From an uncultured Rhodanobacteraceae bacterium (lineage in GTDB: Bacteria > Pseudomonadota > Gammaproteobacteria > Xanthomonadales > SZUA-5): a DNA stretch of 64,000 nucleotides. A program made the translations under genes and the position numbers. Positions within the stretch are counted from its first letter, which is position 1; the number at the start of each line of letters is the position of its first letter. Of this stretch, positions 42,760 to 53,065 are shown one piece after another. The notes beneath the pieces were generated by a model that had not been told where the DNA came from, did no database searches, and saw only the letters and a program-made list of their open reading frames with translations. Location of the stretch: positions 59,817 through 123,816 of the forward strand of contig CALEZI010000057.1 in NCBI GenBank assembly GCA_937928755.1. The letters run 5' to 3'.

Positions 42760-45018
42760 TCAGCTCAATACCTGCAACACTCGCTCGGCCAACTGCGCGG
42801 GCGTTCCTTCGAACCTGATCAATCCCTGCGACTTCGCCGAATCGATCATCGAGGCGATCACGCAACTCGCGCGGTCCTGCGCCCACACCTGACCGCCTCG
42901 CGACGTCAGATAGCGACCACCTTCGACGGCGTCCGAACCCATGCCGCTGAACAGGATCAACGTGGCATGGTCGCCGAAACGATCGGCCACGGCGCGCGCC
43001 AGATGATCGATCGAGGGATTGTACGGCGACCCCGACGATGCGGCGCTCAGTTGCACGTGCCCGCTGTCGTCGATGGTCAGTTGCTCATTGGCTGGCGCGA
43101 CAATCACCTCGCCATGGCGCAGCCGTTCGCCAGACCGGGGGCAGCGCACCGGCAGTGGTGAAGCCGCATTCAGTTGCGACGCCATCATCTCCAGGAACTC
43201 ACTACCCATATGCTGGGCGACGATGAAGGCCGCTGCCACCGACGTCGGCAACTGAGCCAGAAAAGTCTTGATGGCCTCCGGTCCGCCGATCGATGCGCCA
43301 AGTACGAAAACCCGATCCAGATCCGGCAGCGAAAGCCCGAACACCGGCGCCTCCAGGGTCGGCTCGAACAGCGAATCGAGGTCGCCAAGATGCGTTTCGG
43401 CGTGCAATCCCCCACCGTCGTCGATCCCGGCAGCTTCGATCGCTTGCTCCGGAACGAGGTCGAAATCGAAATCCGCCAGCGACAATTCAGCACCGAGATC
43501 GTTCGCAGCCGGCGCTGATTCGCCGGGCTCCATGGATTCGAGGTCCAGCGACGACAAATCGAATGCTCCGAGATCCGGGGGCGCGGCCGCCGGCACTGCT
43601 GCCAGGGGCTCGGCGTCGTCAAGCAGCTTGAGGTCGGCGAGCGCCAGCGAGGCGTCCAGATCTGCCGGGATGGATGGCCCGGATGACCGGGCGGTCGCGG
43701 GCACCACTTCCGGTTTCGGCTCCTGCTTCGAAAGTGGCTTGCTGGGTGCGTCCAGACGCCACTCGGCGATCAACCGATCACCCTGGGGAGCCTTCGGAAG
43801 CTCCTCTTCAACCGGCTCGAGCGTCCATTCCATGGGCGCACTGACGGACTTGGCGGGCTTCGGTGGATCCAGCGGCCGTTCAACCGCGGCCGCTGCAGCA
43901 GGTGCAGGCGGCGCGTTCGGCGCTGCAGCTTTCTGGCTGGCTTCGAATTCCCGGAAGAGTTCATCGAGGTCGGTCAATTCCGCTGGCGTAGCCACCGTCT
44001 CCGGCAGTTTCTCTGCATCGAAACTGCCGACCTCGGAGAACAACGAGTCCAGTTCGAGTTCCACTGTATCGGCGCTGGATGTGGCCCCGCGGGCGGCGGG
44101 CACCGCCTCGTGCGTGTCGATCTCCGGCGCTTCATCGAACAAGGCATCGAGGTCGCCGATGTCCTCCCCCACAATCAACGCCTGCGGCGAGACCGACGGT
44201 GGCGGCGGCGCATCGTCAGCCGGATGCTCGAACATCGAGTCGAGACTGGCAATGTCGAATTCGCCGGCCGTGTCGCCCTCGGCAGCGGCGGCGGTATCCG
44301 CAACGCCCGGCGAACGCTGCTCGCCGGCGGCGGCACTCGGGGCAGTCTCGAACATCATGTCGAGTTCAGCGAGACCGAGTTCGAAGATCGCGTCGGCAGG
44401 CGCCGCAGGCGCATCCACGGCGACATCCGCTGCGGGCGAAGTCGGCTGTTCGATCAGAACTTCGGGCGATTCCGGCGCTTCGAACAACAGATCGAGATCG
44501 CCGAAACCGAGATCCGACGTTGCCTCAGTCGCAACCGGGGTGGACGGTTCAACGACGACCACCGATGCGGCGGCAGCCGAAGGTGCGCTCGCATTGTCCG
44601 GCGGCGCGGCAGAAACGGCCGTCTCGACGGGTTTCGGCGCAGGCATCGGGATTGCTTGTGCGCCGGGCGGCGGCGGCGGCGTGAAGTTGTTTTGCCCCTT
44701 GAGCTTTGCCGAAAGGTGTCGCAACCAGCGCGCGCGATCCCAGCCACTGAGGTCGCTCGACGCAGCCGGATCGTTGTAGATCACCGGCTGGACCGCTGCG
44801 TCCAGAGCCTCGGTCACAGCGTCGAGCAGTTCCTCGAGTTCCGCATCCAGGTTGACGACGATCGCGTCGACTGGAGTCGACAGAATTGCCGCCGAATCGA
44901 GCGCGCTGGCCCGACACTCCAGCGCCACGGTGACACCCGCATTGGCCAGCGCCGTGCGCAAGGCCTGGGTGCCGGCGTCCTGCTCGTAGACCAGTGCAAC
45001 TCGAATATCAGTGGACAT
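42760..45018 (-). CDS. chpB: CheB-like methylesterase ChpB with degenerate N-terminal receiver
   Basis: A 752-residue protein. The C-terminal domain (about 565-750) is a CheB methylesterase: VFVLGASIGGPEAI with the catalytic Ser, IVAQHMGSEF with the His, and LILFSGMGSDAVEG with the Asp. The first roughly 110 residues have a receiver-like strand pattern, but the phospho-acceptor region reads AIVVNLDAELEELL, so phosphorylation is uncertain. Between them lie about 400 residues of acidic, Ala/Pro-rich low complexity with repeats such as FGLGDLDLLF and LDSMFEHP. It should remove methyl groups from PilJ. It overlaps the end of chpA by 11 nt. Confidence 0.88.
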   Translation of the reverse strand: MSTDIRVALVYEQDAGTQALRTALANAGVTVALECRASALDSAAILSTPVDAIVVNLDAELEELLDAVTEALDAAVQPVIYNDPAASSDLSGWDRARWLRHLSAKLKGQNNFTPPPPPGAQAIPMPAPKPVETAVSAAPPDNASAPSAAAASVVVVEPSTPVATEATSDLGFGDLDLLFEAPESPEVLIEQPTSPAADVAVDAPAAPADAIFELGLAELDMMFETAPSAAAGEQRSPGVADTAAAAEGDTAGEFDIASLDSMFEHPADDAPPPPSVSPQALIVGEDIGDLDALFDEAPEIDTHEAVPAARGATSSADTVELELDSLFSEVGSFDAEKLPETVATPAELTDLDELFREFEASQKAAAPNAPPAPAAAAAVERPLDPPKPAKSVSAPMEWTLEPVEEELPKAPQGDRLIAEWRLDAPSKPLSKQEPKPEVVPATARSSGPSIPADLDASLALADLKLLDDAEPLAAVPAAAPPDLGAFDLSSLDLESMEPGESAPAANDLGAELSLADFDFDLVPEQAIEAAGIDDGGGLHAETHLGDLDSLFEPTLEAPVFGLSLPDLDRVFVLGASIGGPEAIKTFLAQLPTSVAAAFIVAQHMGSEFLEMMASQLNAASPLPVRCPRSGERLRHGEVIVAPANEQLTIDDSGHVQLSAASSGSPYNPSIDHLARAVADRFGDHATLILFSGMGSDAVEGGRYLTSRGGQVWAQDRASCVIASMIDSAKSQGLIRFEGTPAQLAERVLQVLS

Positions 45019-48000
45019 TGGCGTGCCCCGCGATCAAGGCATCCTGCACGTTCTTGAGGAGATCGGTCTCCTGGTAGGGCTTTCCGAGATAGCGATCGAC
45101 GCCCACTTCCATTGCGCGCTGACGGTGCTTCTCGCCGGTACGCGAGGTGATCATGATGATCGGAATGTGCTTGAGACGCTGGTCGTTGCGGATGTAGGTC
45201 GCAACCTCGTAACCGTCCATGCGCGGCATTTCGATGTCGAGCAGGATGACGTCGGGCATGCGGTCCTGCAACTGCTCGACCGCATCGAGACCGTCCTTCG
45301 CCGTGAACACGTCGAAATTGCTGCGCTCCAGCACACGCGTGGTGACCTTGCGCATGGTGATGGAGTCGTCGACGACCATGACCAGCGGCTGACGGCGAGC
45401 TGCCGGTTCGGGCAGCGGCTCCAGCAGTTCCAGTTCCGCCGCAAGCTCGGGCGCCTGACGCAAGGCCACGCCATGGCGAACCAACGGGGCCAGGTCGAGA
45501 ATCACGACCACGCGGCCGTCGCCCATGATGGTCGCGCCGAAGATGCCGGGCACGATGCTCAGTTGCAGGCCTGCGGACTTGACGACCACTTCCTTGGAAC
45601 CAACGACCTGGGTGACACGCACCGCGGCACGCTGGTCGCCGGTCTTGCTCATCAACAGCGGCACCTGGGTTTCGTCGATGCCGTGGCTGACCGGCGAACG
45701 CAACAGTTCGCCGAGGTCGTAGATCTGGTAGACCTCGCCGCCGTAGACCACCTCCAGTTGCTTCTGCTCGAGGCGCCTTTCGAGTTCCTTGCGCGGCATC
45801 CGCGTGACGCCGGTGATCGACGACATCGGAATCGCGTAGGTACCTTCGCCCAGCCGCACCATGACCGCCTGCGAAACTGCCAGGGTGAACGGCAGTCGGA
45901 TGGTGATGCGTGTACCCAGACCCGGATCGGAATCCAGCTCCAGGCTTCCGCCGAGTTGCTTGACCTCGCTGGCGACCACGTCCATGCCGACGCCGCGCCC
46001 GGCGACCTTGCTGACTTCGCTGGCCGTGGAGAAACCCGCTTCGAGAACAAACTGGAAGATGTCGCGATCGCTGAGCTGCACCTCGGGAGTCATCAGGCCG
46101 CGTTCGACTGCTTTGCGGCGAATCGCATCGCGATTCATGCCGGCGCCGTCGTCGGTGACCTGGATCAGCACTTCGGTCGCTTCTCGCGAGACCCGGATGC
46201 TGACGGTACCCTCTTCGGGTTTGCCCTTGGCGACGCGTACCTCGGGTGACTCGATCCCGTGGGCGAGCGAATTGCGCAGCATGTGCTCGAACGGCGCGGT
46301 CATGCGCTCGAGCACGGTGCGGTCCATTTCACCCTGGGTACCTTCGACCTTCAGTTGCGCTCGCTTGCCCAATTCGCCGGCGGTTTGCCGCAAGATTCGA
46401 CGCAACCGCGGCACCAGGCTCTCGAACGGCACCATGCGCGTGCGCATGAGGCCTTCCTGCAGGTCGGAGCTGACGCGCGACTGTTGCAGCAGCAGTGTTT
46501 CCGATTGCCGCGCGATGTCGTCGAGCAGGTTTTGAATCGAGACCAAGTCGGAGACGGACTCGGCCAGTGCGCGCGACAATTGCTGCAATGTGGAGAAACG
46601 GTCGAGTTCGAGCGGATCGAACTCGGTGTTGCCCGATTGTTCGCTTTCGCGTTGGAAACGCGACAGGATCTGCGCCTCTGTTTCCATCTCCAGCTTGCGC
46701 AACTGCTCGCGCAAACGCAACACGGTCTGCTCGAATTCGACCAGATTGAAACGAAAACCGCCCATCTGCGCTTCAAGGCGCGAGCGATAGATCGAGACCT
46801 CACCGGCGAAGTTCACCAGGTTGTCGAGCAGGTCAGCGCGGACGCGGATCAGTTCCTGCTGCGCAGCGCGCGCGGCGACTTCGTCATCGTCGAGCTGCGT
46901 TCGCCGCTGCACGCCGGTGCGCGACGACGGTCGCGCCGGGATGACCTTGCGCAACGGCGCCGCGTCGGCATCGGGCGCATCCTCCGCAGTCGTTTGCGGT
47001 GCCGCATCCGCTTCACTGGCCGCGGGCCCCGCTTCGGTGGCGGCGTCCGCTGCCGCGGCCACGTTTCCGAGACCCTCCGCGTGGGCAGCGAGGTACTCGT
47101 CCTCGCGCCCTTCGAGAATCGCTTCGAGACGCGCGATGGTGTGTTCGGGCAGGCCGATGGCCTGACGGCCGCGCACGCGCTGGACCATTCCATGCAGACG
47201 GTCGAAGGCGCGTTCGAGCGCCTCGATAGCCGGACGCGAGGCCGCGCGTTCGCCGTGAACGATGGCCTCGAACAGCGACTCCATCGCGTGGCTCAGGTCG
47301 CCGATCGGGAACAACCCGGCCATCCGCGCGCCACCCTTCAGCGTGTGCAGATCGCGTTGCAGCGAGCTGACGGGTTCACGATCTCCCGGTGCCTCGCGCA
47401 GACGCGCCATCATGCCGTCGGCGTGATCGAGGATGTCGACAGCCTCTTCGACGAAGATGTCGAGCAGTTCGAGGTCGATGTCTGGCAGATCCAGTGGCCC
47501 GGAAGGATCCACGTCGACCGGGCCCAACTGGGCCGGTTCGCTGTCAGCTGCGCGGCCAGGGCTCGGTGCGCCAGCGGTCGCGACGAGCGCGTTGATCTCC
47601 GACGGCTGATCCGGCGCTGGCGCAGGGGTCGCCGAGGCAGCGTCTGCCGATGCCTGATCGGCTGCCTTGAGAGCCGCAATCCGGGCTGCGCGCTTGGCGG
47701 CCTTCTTCGCCGCCCTCTTGGACATCCCCGCCGTGCCGGCGGCGACATCATCGATGCCTTCCTCAGCGAGCGGGTAGTCGACGTCGGCGATGGGCTCCTC
47801 GCTCTCCGAGTCGCTGTCGCCGCTGTCGGCGGCCTCGACGTCGCTCTGATCATCAACTGCGGGCGCAGTTTCGAATTCAAGCTCGGCTTCGACTTCAGGC
47901 TCGGCTTCGATTTCAGACTCGGCTTCGATTTCAAGCGCGGGTTCGATATCAAGCTCGGGTTCGATTTCAAGCTCGGCTTCGATTTCCGGTTCGGCGTCGA

Positions 48001-51000
48001 TTTCCGGCTCGAAGGCGATTCCGTGCTCGGCTTCGCCCGCAAGCTCTACTTGAGATTCGGGCCTGGATTCGGCCTCAGCCGCATCGCCCAGATCTGCCTC
48101 AGCGTCGCTCTCGGCGCCTTCTTCGACCCGATCTGCGTCGGTCTGCGCTGCGTCGGCGTCAACTGAGCCGATTTGTGCGGAGTCGGCCTGAGCTTCCTGT
48201 TCGAAGTCGATTTCGACTCGAGTATCGGTCAGCCGTTGGGAGTCGCTTTCGAAATCGACGTCCACCTCAGCGTCCAGGTCGTCCCGGTTCTCGGGTGCCA
48301 GCAGATCCGGCGACACCGACATTTCGTCAATCGCCAGCAGCACACTGGCGTCGAGCACCGGTCGGTCATCCGCGGTTGTTTGCGTTTCGCCTGACACGTC
48401 CCACAGTTCAGGTGCTTCCGCGGCGGATTCATCTGCGGCCTCCGGGCGGGCATCCTCAGTTGCCTCGACTCCGAGCACGACGTTGTCCGCGTCCACTGCC
48501 ACCAACGGCTCGGCGGATTCCACCGTTTCGAACAATCGATCAAACTCGGTGTCTGCCGACGCCGCAAGATCCCCTTGCGTGTCGGTCTCCGCCTCGACGG
48601 ACCAGAGGCCGGCGAGATCAACTTCGCGCGCATCTTCCTGCTCGGACGGTTCCATTGCGGCGTCGACCGCTGCCTGCGTTGCCTCGTCGCCCGACGGCAC
48701 CGGCGACACCAATGCGGCGGACTCTTCGGCAAACACGGCAAGATCGTCGCCGACCGCATCGAACCAGTCTTGCGCTTCCGGCGCTGCGGAAGCTTCGCCA
48801 GTATCGACCGATGCTTCTCCGACCGTCGCATCGAGCCACGGTTCGATCGCAGGCGATGCCGCGTCTTCGGTATCCACCACCGCCGGAGTTTCCGCGACAT
48901 CGATCCGGCTGGATTCGCTGTCGGTGACGTCGAGATCATCGAAAAGACTGTCGAGTTGTTCGGCATGCATGCCGTGTCCGACGCCCTCGGGCTCGATTTC
49001 GGAGCCGGCATCGAAGACTTCGGTCAGTTCGACCGTCGGCGCAGTGTCGTCTTCGGCCTCATACCAGGGACGCCCTTCGACCGCCGGCTCGCTTGCACTC
49101 TCTGCATTGACATCGACTTCGGACAAGTCCGCCGCCGATTCGTCGCGCGCCTCGTCGGCGACGTGAATCTCGAACCCGTGGAATGGATGATCCGGGGCGG
49201 GCAGTCCGTCACGCAGCGCCAGCACACGCTCTGCCAAGGGCCCCGTGTCCGGCGGCTCGCTGTGGGTTTCGAGCGCCACCATGACGGCAGCAATACAGCC
49301 CGAGGCTTCATGCAGCGCCGCGAGACCCTCGTCGGATGGCTCAAGGGTGCGCGCTCGCAGACGTTTGAGGTAACCCTCCAGTGGCGCAACCACCCGCGTC
49401 AGTGCGGGCAGGTCCACCATCGACAATGCACCATTCAAGGTGTGCACTGCGCGCAGCAGTTCCTCGGTCACCGGTAGCGGGCCATTGGCGTCGGTCTCGC
49501 CAAGGTAAGCCCTGATGATCGCGAGGTGGGCGTCGACTTCGCTGCTCAGGATCTCCATCAGCATCGGATCGACGTCCAGCGGCGACGGCTCGTCCCCGGC
49601 ATCCGCTACGCTTGCTTCGACTGCCGCCTGGCCATCGGCCACGGCATCGCCTGCGATCGTGTCGCCGACAGCGATGTCCGCCAACACCGTTTGCTCCGGC
49701 GCATCGGCAATCGCTTCAGGCGACCCGCAAGCGTCCTCGTTGTGCTCGCTTTCGATCAGGTTGTCGGCATCGGCACTGAGCATCTGCAGGGCCGCATCGA
49801 TTTCGATCGGTTCCTCCACCGGCGCAGCAACAGCTCCCGCCACGGCGGCCGGCTGATCTTCAGCCGTGACCACCGGGGCGGGCGAGGATTTTGGGAGCCA
49901 GACCTCCTGGCCAGTGGCCAGTTGGTCCGCGACCCACATGATGGTTCCGACGTTGGCGTCCGGTTGGCCCTCGCCCTTCAGCGCCGCGAGCATGCCTGGC
50001 AATGCCGCAATCGCGTGGTCGAGCAAATCGAGAACCGCAGGTGAAGGCTGGATGGTCTTGTCGAGAACCCGGTTCAACATGTTCTCGATCTTCCACGCGT
50101 ACTCGCCGATCGCCAGAGCGCCGACCAGCCGCCCGCTGCCCTTGAGCGTATGGAACGAGCGCCGCACCGGCTTCAACTTTTCCGGGTCGCCAAGATCGTT
50201 CTTCCACGCCGGGTACTGGCGGTTCAGGTTGTCGAGTTCGTCCTGGACTTCCTCGACGAACACCTCGCGGATTTCGTCATCGATTTCGTCGGACGGCACC
50301 GAGTGGAAACCGACATCCGGCAGGGTGATGCCGGGAGGCATCACCAGCGCCGTCGGGACTGGCGCCACCGGCGTCGGCGCCTCCGCGACCGCTACAGGCG
50401 CAACATCCAAAGGCGCCTCAGCCACAATCTCCGGCGGGGCTTGGAATTCCACCGCGGCTGGCAGTTCGAATTCGATCGACGCCGGGGCTTCGAATCCCAC
50501 CGCCACCGGCTCGTCGAACTCGACCGTAGTTGGCGCTTCAAGTTCGACCGCGTCCGCCGCTTCGAAATCAATCGACGCCTCGTACGCATCCGCGGTCGAT
50601 GCGTCGGCCTCGACGGTCGACTCGTCTGCTCCGGGAATCGACAAACCAAGGTCGGTCGAATCCTCGGCCGCCATCTCGATGTCCACCGCGGCCAGATCGG
50701 CGGCGGGTTCCAGCGCCAGCTCGTGCAGCAGTTCCTCGACTTCGGTGCTCTGCGCCGAGTCTGCTGTGGCTGGCTCCTGCGCAACCTCCTCCGCGCCGAG
50801 TGTCTCGACAGCGACCGTCGCATCTGCCTCATCGACAGGCGCGGCCGGCTGGTCTTCGCTGCTGATCCGCAGTCCATCCAGATCGTGGACCGAGGGCGAC
50901 ACTGCCTCCGGGGCGGCTTCGCCAACGACCAGCGCCTCGAGACCGGGACCTTCCGCGATTTCAACCGCAGACCGCATTTCGAGTTCCGACACCGCTTCGT

Positions 51001-52954
51001 GCGCGGCGGCAGCTTCGAATCCTGCGCCCGGTTCCTCGGTCTGCGCGAAACTCGCGATCAGCGCCTCGACCGCGCCCGCATCCGACATCGGCGCTGCGGG
51101 CTCGACCGCTGCAGGTTCGGCCTCCGGCGCCTGAGTTCGCTCGGTGACGAACGAATCCGCAAACGACGGGAACTCGGACACCGCAGGTGCCACCGCGGCC
51201 GGCGCTGCCTCAGGCGCAGCCGCCACTTCCGGATATCCGCCTTCCGGCGGCAACGGCCAGTAGCCGAGTGCTTCCAGACTGCGCCGGGTGACATCGAGAA
51301 TCTTGTCGCGATTGCGTCGACCTTCCTTCACCGCCTCGAGATAGAACTCGATACTGGCGATGGCATCGGCCATCAGGTCGAGTTGGTCGCCCGACGGAAC
51401 CCTACGGTGCTGCAGCAGTTCGACTTCCGCGAAACGGATCACGCCGCCGAGCAATTCCGCCGGTTCCGGCAGATTCAGCATGCGCATCGCGCCGCTGATT
51501 TCTTCGAGCAGGCGTGGAATCTGCTCGATCTTGCTGTGATCCCACGGCGACTCGATGAAGGCGACGATATCCTGCTTGGCCTGCTGGATATTCGCCGACG
51601 CTTCCTTGGTGGTGGCGTCGAGGATCTTGCGAACCTCGGCCTGCGGCAGCTCGAATCCGCTCGACGGCAGTGGCGCAGCGCGCTGGTCGGCGCCGAGCCG
51701 CTCGATGTGATCGTCCAGCGACGACTCCACGTAAAGCAGCGATCCGGCGATATCCAGCAACGCGCTCTCTTCGGCGGGCTGGCGACCGCGCACGATGCGT
51801 TCGAGCACATCCTGCTGATCGAGCACCACACGACGCGGGACACCGAGGCCCAACATGCCCAGAGTGTCGGCGACGCGATGCAGTGCCTCGCCCTGCGGCG
51901 CGAGATCGTCGACGTTGGCGCTGCCGGTGCGCAGATACAGGTCGAGCGCATCCTTGACCCTGAGCAAATCCTCCTTGATCGCCGTGCCGACCGTCTCCAG
52001 CAGCGCGCGATTGTGACCAGAGAGCGCGCCGCGCGCGTGCTCGAGTTCGGCTTCGCTCGGCATCAGGCGATCGAGGCGGTAGACCTGGCGCAATTCGGTA
52101 ATGCGCTCGGTGCTGGCCTTGGACTGGGCGATGTAGTACAGCAGGCCCTTGACCAGATCGCTCGGCGGAGCACTGCTGAAACCGGCTTCGCCGGCGTCGA
52201 TCAGGTGTTTGAGTTCGCGATCGACGCGCCCTGCCAGCAGCTTGAGGGCCACCGATGCATCCACGCCCTTGACCAACACAGCCTCGAGCGCACCTGCGGC
52301 GACCCAGAACAGGCGTCGCGCATCCACTTGCACGCACATCGAACGCACGCGATCGACGATTGCGATCAAGCGCGTCAGATTGCCGTCGACATCATCGCCC
52401 TTGAACCATTTGAGCAGCCCGAATTGGTAAGCCAGGCGCAAACGTCCGCCGTTCGCTGCGATCACCGACTGCGGCATCGGGCTCCGGGCCCCGGCTGCCG
52501 AAGGCGGCAACGCGGCGCCGAGATCGGGGGAGAACAGCGAGGTTTCGCTGAGCAGCTTCTCGCCGCGACAGGCGCGCAAGTCGTTCAGCAGCGGCAGCAA
52601 CACGATAGGAATATCGCGGTGACCGCTTTGCAGTCGCTCCAGATAGTCGGGCAACTGCACCATGCCGCGCATCAGTACGGTGTAGGCGTCATCGGCCTGC
52701 TTGATCTGTCCATCGAGCAGGCCGAGCGCGAGGCGCTCCATCTCCTCGACGACCATCGCGGCGCCATACAGTTCGACCATGCGCAGCGTGCCCTGCACCT
52801 GGTGCAGGTAGCTGGCGCAAAAGCGCATCTGGCTCTTGTCTGCAGTGTCGTCGACGAACGCCTCAAGCGCCTGCTGCGCCTGCTTGAGGGTGTCATCCAG
52901 CTCCTGTTTGACCCAGGTCAGCGTGGTGAAGTCGATGTCGTCTTGAAGCCTCAT
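45008..52954 (-). CDS. chpA: Giant hybrid chemotaxis kinase ChpA of the Pil-Chp system
   Basis: A 2648-residue protein, similar in size to ChpA (2472 in P. aeruginosa). Domains in order: an N-terminal Hpt-like module with YLHQVQGTLRM (about 50); a FimL-like helical region (about 160-570); Hpt with SFHTLKGSGRL (His about 935); Hpt-like with AVHTLNGALSM (about 1170); a long acidic linker; Hpt with DLHTLKGGARM (about 1869); CheA dimerisation and HATPase (NSLAHGIES about 2235, VTDDGAGMN, GRGVGMDVV); CheW (about 2360-2490); and a receiver with LLDIEMPRMDG (Asp about 2572). It receives signals from PilJ and passes phosphate to PilG/PilH to control twitching and cAMP-linked virulence traits in relatives. 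AGGAG precedes the ATG. Confidence 0.97.
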   Translation of the reverse strand: MRLQDDIDFTTLTWVKQELDDTLKQAQQALEAFVDDTADKSQMRFCASYLHQVQGTLRMVELYGAAMVVEEMERLALGLLDGQIKQADDAYTVLMRGMVQLPDYLERLQSGHRDIPIVLLPLLNDLRACRGEKLLSETSLFSPDLGAALPPSAAGARSPMPQSVIAANGGRLRLAYQFGLLKWFKGDDVDGNLTRLIAIVDRVRSMCVQVDARRLFWVAAGALEAVLVKGVDASVALKLLAGRVDRELKHLIDAGEAGFSSAPPSDLVKGLLYYIAQSKASTERITELRQVYRLDRLMPSEAELEHARGALSGHNRALLETVGTAIKEDLLRVKDALDLYLRTGSANVDDLAPQGEALHRVADTLGMLGLGVPRRVVLDQQDVLERIVRGRQPAEESALLDIAGSLLYVESSLDDHIERLGADQRAAPLPSSGFELPQAEVRKILDATTKEASANIQQAKQDIVAFIESPWDHSKIEQIPRLLEEISGAMRMLNLPEPAELLGGVIRFAEVELLQHRRVPSGDQLDLMADAIASIEFYLEAVKEGRRNRDKILDVTRRSLEALGYWPLPPEGGYPEVAAAPEAAPAAVAPAVSEFPSFADSFVTERTQAPEAEPAAVEPAAPMSDAGAVEALIASFAQTEEPGAGFEAAAAHEAVSELEMRSAVEIAEGPGLEALVVGEAAPEAVSPSVHDLDGLRISSEDQPAAPVDEADATVAVETLGAEEVAQEPATADSAQSTEVEELLHELALEPAADLAAVDIEMAAEDSTDLGLSIPGADESTVEADASTADAYEASIDFEAADAVELEAPTTVEFDEPVAVGFEAPASIEFELPAAVEFQAPPEIVAEAPLDVAPVAVAEAPTPVAPVPTALVMPPGITLPDVGFHSVPSDEIDDEIREVFVEEVQDELDNLNRQYPAWKNDLGDPEKLKPVRRSFHTLKGSGRLVGALAIGEYAWKIENMLNRVLDKTIQPSPAVLDLLDHAIAALPGMLAALKGEGQPDANVGTIMWVADQLATGQEVWLPKSSPAPVVTAEDQPAAVAGAVAAPVEEPIEIDAALQMLSADADNLIESEHNEDACGSPEAIADAPEQTVLADIAVGDTIAGDAVADGQAAVEASVADAGDEPSPLDVDPMLMEILSSEVDAHLAIIRAYLGETDANGPLPVTEELLRAVHTLNGALSMVDLPALTRVVAPLEGYLKRLRARTLEPSDEGLAALHEASGCIAAVMVALETHSEPPDTGPLAERVLALRDGLPAPDHPFHGFEIHVADEARDESAADLSEVDVNAESASEPAVEGRPWYEAEDDTAPTVELTEVFDAGSEIEPEGVGHGMHAEQLDSLFDDLDVTDSESSRIDVAETPAVVDTEDAASPAIEPWLDATVGEASVDTGEASAAPEAQDWFDAVGDDLAVFAEESAALVSPVPSGDEATQAAVDAAMEPSEQEDAREVDLAGLWSVEAETDTQGDLAASADTEFDRLFETVESAEPLVAVDADNVVLGVEATEDARPEAADESAAEAPELWDVSGETQTTADDRPVLDASVLLAIDEMSVSPDLLAPENRDDLDAEVDVDFESDSQRLTDTRVEIDFEQEAQADSAQIGSVDADAAQTDADRVEEGAESDAEADLGDAAEAESRPESQVELAGEAEHGIAFEPEIDAEPEIEAELEIEPELDIEPALEIEAESEIEAEPEVEAELEFETAPAVDDQSDVEAADSGDSDSESEEPIADVDYPLAEEGIDDVAAGTAGMSKRAAKKAAKRAARIAALKAADQASADAASATPAPAPDQPSEINALVATAGAPSPGRAADSEPAQLGPVDVDPSGPLDLPDIDLELLDIFVEEAVDILDHADGMMARLREAPGDREPVSSLQRDLHTLKGGARMAGLFPIGDLSHAMESLFEAIVHGERAASRPAIEALERAFDRLHGMVQRVRGRQAIGLPEHTIARLEAILEGREDEYLAAHAEGLGNVAAAADAATEAGPAASEADAAPQTTAEDAPDADAAPLRKVIPARPSSRTGVQRRTQLDDDEVAARAAQQELIRVRADLLDNLVNFAGEVSIYRSRLEAQMGGFRFNLVEFEQTVLRLREQLRKLEMETEAQILSRFQRESEQSGNTEFDPLELDRFSTLQQLSRALAESVSDLVSIQNLLDDIARQSETLLLQQSRVSSDLQEGLMRTRMVPFESLVPRLRRILRQTAGELGKRAQLKVEGTQGEMDRTVLERMTAPFEHMLRNSLAHGIESPEVRVAKGKPEEGTVSIRVSREATEVLIQVTDDGAGMNRDAIRRKAVERGLMTPEVQLSDRDIFQFVLEAGFSTASEVSKVAGRGVGMDVVASEVKQLGGSLELDSDPGLGTRITIRLPFTLAVSQAVMVRLGEGTYAIPMSSITGVTRMPRKELERRLEQKQLEVVYGGEVYQIYDLGELLRSPVSHGIDETQVPLLMSKTGDQRAAVRVTQVVGSKEVVVKSAGLQLSIVPGIFGATIMGDGRVVVILDLAPLVRHGVALRQAPELAAELELLEPLPEPAARRQPLVMVVDDSITMRKVTTRVLERSNFDVFTAKDGLDAVEQLQDRMPDVILLDIEMPRMDGYEVATYIRNDQRLKHIPIIMITSRTGEKHRQRAMEVGVDRYLGKPYQETDLLKNVQDALIAGHANVH
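47871..48014 (-). repeat. Eight tandem 18-bp repeats inside chpA
   Basis: Read on the + strand, this stretch is eight units of 18 bp with consensus TCGATTTCAAGCTCGGCT, each differing at a few bases; a degenerate ninth may follow. On the coding strand they specify an acidic six-residue repeat of the EIEAEP/EIEPEL type, residues about 1648-1695 of ChpA, in the disordered linker between the third and fourth Hpt modules. Such in-frame repeats can change copy number by slippage without breaking the frame. Confidence 0.85.
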
Positions 52955-53065
52955 CCGCGGACTCCTTTTTCCAGGCTTCGCTGCGCGTCATGCGTGCCCT
53001 GGTTACCCGCGCTGCGGCAATGGGCCCGCAGCTTCGCCTTGCTGGTCAGTAACGTCATCGGATGC

